A stretch of 64,000 nucleotides of DNA from Romanomermis culicivorax. Lineage: Eukaryota > Nematoda > Enoplea > Mermithida > Mermithidae. Below are positions 55,520 through 64,000 of this stretch, piece after piece. The stretch's first letter is position 1, and each line of letters begins with the position of its first letter. The position numbers were made by a program, and so were the translations under genes. The stretch covers positions 496,001-560,000 of the forward strand of contig CAWUHX010000216.1 in the NCBI GenBank assembly GCA_963922205.1, read 5' to 3'. A model generated the notes under the pieces. The model was not told where the DNA came from. It ran no database searches and saw only the letters and a list, made by a program, of their open reading frames with translations.

Positions 55520-58500
55520 TGAGAACAAATTTCTGATTTCTCGATCCATCCTTGAAAATGTGCTAATAAATTAATAGTTTAAATCAAGAAGTATTTCCCA
55601 TTTTTACAACTTCCTGCTAATACAATAAGTCACATGGGATTGGAAATTTGTGAGCCCATGCAACTAACGCTTCCTACCAATTTTTTAGTAAAAAATCTTA
55701 CGGCAAAAGCTTTATGTAAAAGGCTTCAAGCATGGTACTTATTTCTTGTGCAATCATTTTATAAAGAAAAAGATCCATCACAATGAAGGTGCAATGCTGT
55801 GCAGGGTCTATTAACAATGTTTGCGCAGATAATTTTCATTAATTTTCTGTATTATCATCAGAAAATCGAGATGATCAATTGAGAATGTACAGAAGAAGGC
55901 AAGCAAAATAATAAACTTATGAAAATACACGCCTAGAAAATCTTCCAAAGTATGAAACAAAAGGGGAAAGTAATTACAGTATGCTTATTTCCACAAAAAT
56001 TATCTACAAAATCTAATACTTCCTGACAATATCGTTTATCACTCCTTCATTTAAGTAAAACAATTCCTCTGAAAATTTAATGGCATCTGAACTTGCTTAC
56101 AGTTAGGATAATTTTATGGGACATCAAGTGCTTTTCTATTCAATGGGTCACTGCTTGACATTTAAATAGCTCTGATTCATTGATGAATTTGAGGGCTTAA
56201 TTATTGTTTCATCATGAAGTACCAAAACAATAATTTTGCCTTTCACCTTGTTCAGAAAATTATGCTGATCATTTTTCATTTATGCTGAAATAGCAGAAAC
56301 GACTCCTGAAGGCTTGGGATGCTGTTTAAGATTAACCCATTTCAATACAAGAAGTATATGTTACTTTTTAATAACATTAACATAAATGAACAAGAACAAG
56401 CATAAATGTAGGCCTTGAGTAGTGTTAACTCCTTCTAAGGTAAAATAAAAAACTATTCTCATTTGCCTACCTAATTCTTAGGCTTAGGCTTGTGGTGGAG
56501 CAAAGGGGTGCTAGGTAGATGGGCCCTTAGCACCCGTCCTGTCATGCATCTTCAAAAATTAACACCATTTTGACAGCTGCAGGCGAAATCAGGATGTGTG
56601 CTTTTTTCTGCATTTACCGGTTTACACATCCAAGTTTACACTTTGATACTCACAATGCCAAAAAGATTTTGTAGCATGCCTACATGTACGTTGCTGATAA
56701 CATGCACCCTATATATACCTTAATCATAAAAAAACTTGGAAAAAAATTCAGGAGCAGCTGAAGTGCATGAGTACCACAGTCTGCATATTTTTCACTACAA
56801 AAAAACTTCCACAAGTTTGCTTGAACTTGCTTGCTGCTGATTTTTTTATGTGCTTTGACCATTGCAGGTAGTAAGCTGTCAAAAAATATTCATTTTGTTG
56901 AGTTTTATACTTTGTTGCTAAAAAATACTACACCTGAATTTCAGTTCACTATACCACTTGAATGTGAATTTCATGACAAATTCATTTTTATTTCATGAGA
57001 AAGTCAAATAGAACGTATAGCAATATCATTTTGTGAAGTAAAGACCTTTTTATTAATTCTGTACGTATCATTTTGTAGAGAAAACCTGCTGTCATATATT
57101 CATATTAATTGTGTATTTGAAAACTTTAATATGTACTAGCAACCATGTTGACGCATGTTATTTATTGATGTTCTTGATCAAAACTTGAAAAGCCTGGTCA
57201 AATAATTATTGATCATTGATAAGCACTGAGCATACTTCATCTAGCTAGCCACTGCTAGCCAACAACTGAGCAAACAATAGAAACAAATAGCTAACCTCAT
57301 GTTAGCAACTTAAACATTCCCAAAAAGAAACCAAGAACATTGTAAGTAAACAGGTTAAACATGGTAAGAAAGAAACTTAAAAGATCATGCACACCATGTT
57401 GATTATTCTTATCACAAGTTTATTAGAAAATGACCCAATAAGGCAGAAAAAAAGAACTTAGTTGCTTGGATAGTTGCCAAGCTAGAAAAAGGATTGAACT
57501 AGTTTTTTGAGAACTTGGGTTGGAGTTGGAAAAAAATCACTTTCGTTATATTGGATTTTAATTCTTTCTCAAAGAAAATTTATATGTCTGTGACATAGTA
57601 TATTCTGCAGCATTGTGCATTTTTTCCTTCCCCTAGCATCATACAGTGAAATTTTTCCATATGAAAATTATACGCACATGATTTCAAATGTAAAGAAATG
57701 GCAAACCAATTGCTTTCTAACTCCCCACGGATTACAAACTACTACCTCTCACACTAGCTGAAATTAGTAAGGCAGGCATATTATAGTCATTTTCAGAACT
57801 ATGAATAAACCTATGGTTGGTTGCACTAATCCAACATGAGGATAATCTCAACATCTGAACTAAATTGATGATCCTGAGTTTGAGCTAATAGCAATGTCCA
57901 AATTATATTCTTCCAGTGTAATAATAATACTCACTCCAGGATAAACCAATGCTAAGATTAAAGTTCGAGAATGGGAATTGCACAAATTTTTATATTTATT
58001 TGCTTTAGGGATAAGAAAATTATGTGAACATGTTAGTGGAACCAGACAGCTGGAGCTGGGGATAATCTCAATATTGAGCTCATCATAGTCCTGATGACAT
58101 TGAAACTATACCAAACATGAGATCAAACCAAGTCACTTTTTTGTTTGAGATTATCTTCAGCTCGAGCTTAGACCCCCTTAGTGCAACTGAGCCTTGGTTA
58201 CAGTCATTGGGCATCAATCTGCAAATGAGAGAGCAGAGTAAAGCATACGAAAAGGCTCCTGGTTCAGTCATGCCTATACTAGGGGTGTGCCCCAAATCCT
58301 ATAGCAAGTTCTCCCCACTATGCTTGCGCTCCCATGGAGACAGTACGTTTTTATTTGAAAACAGGATAGGAGGGACAGGGATAGGAGAAATTGTTTCCCA
58401 TCTGCCATCCTACTAAAAGTCCTCTTTCTGCAAATTTCAGTTTAAATCTAAAAACTGTGAATGTTTTATTTTGTTGAATATTTAAATGGAGGAGAATAAA

Positions 58501-59292
58501 TTTGTTAAAAGCTTGAAATCAGTAGAACTTACAGAGTAAATTCTATACGATATGTTATATAAAATGAGTGAATTGAAAAAATGTTGCAAAATCGATTTAG
58601 TTGTAAGAAGACTTTGTGCTGTAGCATTTTCTAAAAAACTGAGTTGGATTTCAAGGGTCACTTTCCCAGAGTTGATTCCTGTTTTCTTGACACTAAATAT
58701 AGCAAAAAGTTCAATACAGTTAGAAGCACACGCATATCAGGAAGGACATCGGGGGTACAAACTATCCCAAGGGTTTTGAAACTGGAAAATTTGTTACGAA
58801 AACATTTTTGGTTAACTTTTCTGAATTTTTTGTCTCAAAAAATGCCAAAAAACCAAATTTCACCCCTGTACCCTCCTCAAATTTCTTAAGATGTACATGT
58901 TTGGTTGGAAAGTGTGTTGATGCACTCAGCTGCAGAATACACTTTTTCACAGACATGAAAAATTTTTTTTGAGAGAGAATGAAAATTCAATATAACAAAA
59001 GTGAATTTTTTTCAACTTTTACCTAAGTTCACAAAAATCTGGTTCACTTCTTTTTCTAGCTTGATAACTATACAAGCAAGTATATTCTTCTTCTTTCTGC
59101 CCTAATGGGGCATTTTCTAACAAACTAGTCCACCTCATTTTAGTGGGCCTCATGCATGAAAACCTTCATTGGGGCACATTGAAGTTTTAAATTTGGTCAT
59201 CTTCACATTAAAGAAACAATAAAAAACAATCTTCAAGCTAAGAATTATCATTTTAATTAAAAGTAAAAGATGTGTAAACTTTATAGAACTTG
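55520..59292. other. Flank A, inverted copy
   Basis: Same content as 15241-19013 in reverse: no gene recognised; contains the TIR element at 57417-59126. Only isolated base differences from the left copy. Confidence 0.6.
57417..59126. mobile_element. 1.7-kb TIR element, inverted copy
   Basis: Reverse complement of 15407-17116 as part of the duplicated arm, not an independent insertion. Confidence 0.6.
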
Positions 59293-59969
59293 AAACACAT
59301 TGTAAACATAGTGTAAAGTGACCATTTACATTGAACTCCCCATGATCAAGATTCTGTCAACTCAAAAAAAATAGGGAAATACATTTGTTTAAACACCGAA
59401 CAATTTTTTTGTGAAATGACTGTGTCCATTGAATTCCCTATGGTCAGAAACCTCTCTCCCCAAAAATCGTAGAAATACATTTGTATACACTCACTATAAT
59501 TTTGTGTGTAAAGTGATCACATTCAACATATTCCCCATGGTCAAAAACCCCTTTCCAAAAAAAGAAAAGAAAATAAGCTTGTTTATATATGAGATGATTT
59601 TTTATGTAGAATGACTGCATCCATTGAATTCCCAACGGTCAGAAACCTCTTCCACAAAATTATCACAAGAATATGCTTGTTTACATTCCAGATAATTTTT
59701 TGTGTTAACTGACTGCCTCCATTGACTTCCCAATGGTCAAAAACCCCTTCCTCCAAAAAGTCATGGAAGTACCTTCATTTAGATTAATTGTAGATTTTTG
59801 TGTAAAGTGTCTGCATCCATTGAATTCACTTTGGTTGAAAATCCCTTCCTCCAAAAAATCACACAAATTTGTTTGTTTACATCCTGGATAATTTTTTGCA
59901 GAAGGTAATCACATTCATTAAATTCCCCATGGTCGAAAAGTCCTCTGTCAAAATTATCATGAAACAAAA
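59293..59969. repeat. ~98-bp tandem array, inverted partial copy
   Basis: Seven units, reverse complement of 14564-15240. The junction to E sequence at 59969 lies within a unit. Confidence 0.85.
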
Positions 59970-61400
59970 CTTTCTCTTTCCACCTCTGCTACTCCAATTT
60001 CTGGTCCTATGCTCACACATGAAGATCAAGCTGAAGCTTTATCTCAATTCCAAGCTGGTGCCATGACTGTCAATGATTTCCACAACCTTGACATTTCTGG
60101 CAAACCTGTGAAAGTGGTTCTTCACTATCTCTGTTCTCAACTCAAGAAAGGAGAGATAGATCTGCAGGACAAATCTGGTAAATCTCACAAACCTATGGCA
60201 AAGTCTTCCCCAGTGGCTCAAAATGGCACCAATGCTTCAAAGACCAAAGCGGAATCTAAGAAACCTTCTACATCTAAGCAATATGAACCTCACCATTCTC
60301 ATGTCAGGCCTCAGTGTTTCACACCACCTCAGGCCTCTGCCAAACCCATAGCTAAGACACACCCCAGGCGACAAACAGTTCCTAAGGTGCCTAGAGAGTA
60401 GCTTCCATCACTGTTTTCAATCTCTTTTCCACCTGGTTTCAGTGCATCACAACAGCCTCCCGCTGCTGTTGCACCCATCTGCCAGCCTTACGTTCAGCAA
60501 CAGTACCAACCGGCTGTTGTCCCTCAGTATCAGTATCCTGCCTCCACCACCTCCACCATCTGTTCAGCAAGATCCAGTGGTTCAGCAATCAACCTCGTCT
60601 ACCGCAATCAGGGTCAGTCATCTAGAGTACCATCAACTATTTCCAAGACTGCTACAACATCACAGTCTGCTCCTCCATTGGCGCAACATGCCAATCTGGC
60701 TGAAACTCATTTCATGCCTAGAGCGGTGACTGAGCCCGATATCTCTAATTTCTTATCTCGCCTTAATGTGTACTTGCTGTCTGGCGCCTCTCAAAAGGCA
60801 AATGATGCAACTATGTCTCTTTACCAATTGTATTAAGACACCTATAGGATCTCTGTCAATAGGGCTATGGAGCACACCATTCCTGATACCTTGTTGCGTA
60901 CCATTCTTGACTGGTTACGCAACTGGGCTACCATGAATGGTGCTGCCACTGGCATCCAGACAGCTGAGCTCACCCTCTTCTTACAGAAATGTCGATCGTT
61001 GAACAAAACATCACATTATCTAACTGCCTATACCTTGTCAGTTGAGATGATTGAGGCTATTCTTGAGAAACCTCAAGAGGTAGGCGTCCATGACCCTCAT
61101 AGGCTACATGTGTTGGCCATTGTTTGTGCCAATGCTCAAGCTGAACATCAAGTCACACGCCATGTCCTTGGTCAGTTCTCTGTATTGTAACTTTCTGATT
61201 TACCTCCAATGCCACTACCTTGCAACTCTACACCATCTGACTGTCCTCAAATAGTACCTGATGCAAATGTACTACCTGACTCTAGGCCACATTCTTCTCA
61301 ATCATCGTGTCAATGTTCTGGTTCCCACACCACTCGTCCTTTAATCAGTACTCTATCGCTACTACTGATAATTTTAGTTTATCTGCATTTGTTTGGTTAG
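59969..61400 (+). pseudogene. 3' frames of forward element E
   Basis: Forward copy of the E 3' region: Pro/Ser-rich frame from the junction to 60401 (HEDQAEALSQFQ), a second piece 60442-60729, then the terminal frame (about 60720-61190, DWLRNWATMNG) and tail 61209-61400. It lacks the first part of the proline-rich frame, the exonuclease and all of pol, which the rearrangement at 59969 removed. Same stops as the inverted copy. Confidence 0.75.
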
Positions 61401-61727
61401 TTTTCTTTAATTTCTCTGCTCAAAAAGTTTTAACCTCAGTGCTTTCGTTTTTGCTTCAAATTTTAAGAGCTTTTGTACAGTTTTGGAGCAAACCTGTGAA
61501 AATTTTTCTTTTGTGCATATTTTCATTTGTGATGACTAAATTCCCACAACCCATTTGCTGTTGCCGTGTCTTGCCTAGTTAAGTAAGTATCTATGAGCTC
61601 ACTTTCTCACCAGTTTGAATTTTGTTACGACTTGCCCTCATTCTTCCACAAATGAGGTTTGGAAATTCTCCCACTGCAATTACTCAGCCAAACCTTGTAG
61701 TCTTGATCACTTAAGGCGACCTGCTGC

Positions 61728-61740
61728 AAGGGGGGAGGGG
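61728..61740 (+). promoter_or_regulatory. Polypurine tract of forward E
   Basis: aaggggggagggg directly before the 3' LTR. Confidence 0.8.
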
Positions 61741-62263
61741 TGTTGTAGTGACATTTCCAGTCTCCCACAACTGTTTTGATGTCACTTTACAACTTCTTGC
61801 ATCTTACAACTAAAGATGTGCATGTCTCAAGCACCTCATGGATGATATTCAAACCTGGCAATGCAATTACTGCAGTCATTGCATTGCGTGCCAGGATTTT
61901 GGCCACTGATAGAGTTTTTTCGTTTTGTATTTTTAACGTCTGGCGTAGCTCTGCCAATAAATTCCTTGCCGCGCAAATTCCCTCATCGTCATCAGCAATA
62001 TTTGAAATTGAGAAATCAGCGATTTCTCAATTTATAATATTTATTTGTTGATAAAAATTTTGAGTGTTTGTCATGTGAAAGGGAGATCCTGCCCCGGCCG
62101 AGTCTTAGTATTAAGGTCTAAGTCGTAATATTAAGGTCTGAACCTCTTGGAACAAAACTCCTGCAAAGTCATTTTGGATTCAAAATCAAATCTTAATTAT
62201 TTTTGGTGGATCACCATTCAAGAGTCTCAAATAAAAGAAGAAAGTTATTTTAAAAATATAACA
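61741..62263 (+). repeat. 3' LTR of forward element E
   Basis: TGTTGTAGTGACATTTCC ... AAAAATATAACA, 523 bp, with the palindrome at 62004-62033. Followed by caat (62264-62267), pairing with caat at 19014-19017. Confidence 0.92.
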
Positions 62264-62267
62264 CAAT

Positions 62268-64000
62268 CCTCAAAAGGAATAATAGCATGACAGTCAGGTT
62301 TTCATGAAATGCTTGCAAATAGAAAAATAAATACCTTTTTTAAAGTCCTCTACACAAAGCTTTACCATGGATCGTCTTTCTTGAAATGCTTGTATATGAT
62401 GAAAATGGAAAGCAAGTGCTATTGAGTATGTCTGAAAGGCCTGTTTTGTGTTACTGAAAGACAGGTGGAGAAGGCATATGCTAATTTTTCTGAAAAATCT
62501 GCAGCCTTTGAGGGATTTTGACGGATTGGAGAACTGAAAGGCGGAAGTGGAAGGCGGATTTTTTTGGCATGCAGATGCAAATTTTTTGAACTTTGGCGCC
62601 CAACCACTGATTTCGAACTACTGGAATGTGGATTTGCCGATCTGTGTTTGCCATCAGCTGAATGCCTGAAATGTGGATTTTTTGAAAATGAAATGCTTTT
62701 TTCGAACTGAATCAAATTCTTAAACTTAATTTGACGTTTTTTTTAATCAAAAAATGTTAGCTTCAAGACTTAGAAAGATGGGACTTCTGTTAGGTCCCCC
62801 ACAAATACGTTCCAACATCTGGTTGTGATATGGATGTCTGTAATGAGTGATCATTCGCTCATTACAACCCTAAAGGTAAGTTCTATCCTTAAGCCCAATT
62901 CAGAAGTGAAAAATACTATAATTTTTGTTGCCTACAATCGGCGACAATTGGCGACTGTTGCAGATTCCTATGATTTAATGGGTGACAATACGTGATTTAA
63001 CTTCTGAATTGAGCTTTAGAATATATTCAGTTGTTAGAGGTATTGTTGTAGTGCCTTTTTGATTGTCATTTCTCTTTTAATCTTTATTTCACATTCTCGC
63101 CCACTTTGCAACCACAGATACGTTTGTTCCACCAGGCGATGGCATGATACATCAAGTTGATGCAATTTCTGTAGTAATTGAGTTGTGTGCATGGAACTCG
63201 GTCAGTGATTCACCTATTATTGTTTTGTTAAAAATTAGTTACTTGACTTCTCTGGCCTTTCGCCAAATAAAGTAGCTTAGGAATTCTGCTCGCCATCAAT
63301 ATTTAAATATTTTAAATCGTGAAATCTTCGATTTCACGATTTAAAGTTGAATGTGTTTGAATTCTGCACAAGTAAAACTTTTGATTGTTCCAAACAAAAT
63401 TTAAATCTTGCATAATTTTAATTTAAATTAAAATCAATTGAAATTTAATTTTAATCAATATTTTTCAAGTTGACATTTTAACTCTTGAATTCAGACAAAA
63501 ATTTTTAACTCAAACTGAAATTTTTAAGAAATTGAGAAAAATTCAATTTTTCCCTTTCTAAATTTGTATTGTAGTTAAAAAACAATGTCAAATTGGAATT
63601 ATAAGAGATGAAAATAAAAATTTTGATCATAAAAATTTGATATTTTTTCTAATTCTAAATTTTACAAATAAAAAAATTTGAATCTGAATTCATGTGAAAT
63701 TTTTCCAACAAAATTTGAATTTTAAATGATAAAGTACGTTTTTTGTAATTAAATTCGACTTAAAAAACTGCCAATTTTACAAAAATTCGAATTTCACATG
63801 CAGTGAATATGAATTTTTCCAGTCTAAAATTTCTAAATTCAAAGAAACAAGAATAAATTTTTTGATGATCAAGTTCGAATTGGAAACAAAAAAAAATTTC
63901 TTAGACTAGATTTAAATTTTTATTTTCTATTTCAAACGCCCAGAAAACCCATTTTTTGTTATTTTTGACTCGAAAAAATTCAAATTTTTAAATCTTTGTG
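62268..64000. other. Flank B, forward copy
   Basis: AT-rich, no gene recognised; reverse complement of 24820-26552. Contains the 16-bp hairpin at 63311-63345. Confidence 0.6.

Larger units (their letters stand above)
52773..59969 (-). repeat. Inverted duplication arm A (right copy)
   Basis: Reverse complement of 14564-22333, carrying the E 5' part, 5' LTR, flank A, the 1.7-kb TIR element (57417-59126) and seven units of the ~98-bp array. It ends at 59969 inside a unit of the array, where sequence from the 3' part of E follows in the opposite direction. Confidence 0.95.
59969..64000 (+). repeat. Inverted duplication arm B (right copy)
   Basis: Reverse complement of 24820-28851: 3' coding part of E, PPT, 3' LTR and flank B, running off the right edge. 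Confidence 0.95.

Overview
The window is eukaryotic nuclear DNA. There is no operon structure, the intergenic DNA is AT-rich, and microsatellite, satellite and several generations of transposable elements are present. No intact host gene was recognised and nothing fixes the species; an animal or another repeat-rich eukaryote is possible. Almost every readable open frame belongs to Ty3/Gypsy-type LTR retrotransposons, all broken by stops, frameshifts or deletions.

Left part (1-14 kb): an (AAGT)n microsatellite, several decayed reading frames that I cannot name (one resembles a P-loop NTPase), a foldback element at 6321-7297 with an 8-bp target duplication, and on the minus strand an old retrotransposon gag (9.3-10.7 kb) with a CX2HX4HX4C zinc knuckle. 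From 13.99 to 15.24 kb there is a tandem array with a period of about 98 bp.

From about 14.56 kb to the right edge the window is one rearranged locus. A Ty3/Gypsy element (called E) sits between flank A and flank B with a 4-bp target duplication (ATTG/CAAT). It is present twice. The inverted copy is complete at both ends (flank B, E, flank A; 24.2-59.97 kb). The forward copy exists as two outer halves (flank A plus the E 5' part at 14.56-22.33 kb; the E 3' part plus flank B at 59.97-64.0 kb). A truncated inverted gag of a related element (N) lies at the left join. Inside the inverted E lies the 5' part of a second element M (LTR 50918-51461, TSD side taat). Inside the gag of M lies a full-length 14.26-kb element P (36197-50455, TSD ctag). 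Inside the N gag sits a 468-bp TRIM-like element whose LTRs carry a tRNA-Thr-like sequence.

E and P share one gene order: gag, aspartic protease, reverse transcriptase, RNase H, integrase, then a 1-1.3 kb gap, then a long 3' reading frame. Instead of an envelope, this frame begins with a domain carrying the three motifs of a DEDDy 3'-5' exonuclease (RNase D/WRN type). All four LTR families start TGTTGTAGTG and place a TGG primer-binding site one base after the LTR, and E, P and the TRIM show 4-bp target duplications. They therefore look like one related clade, with the TRIM possibly mobilised by the larger elements.
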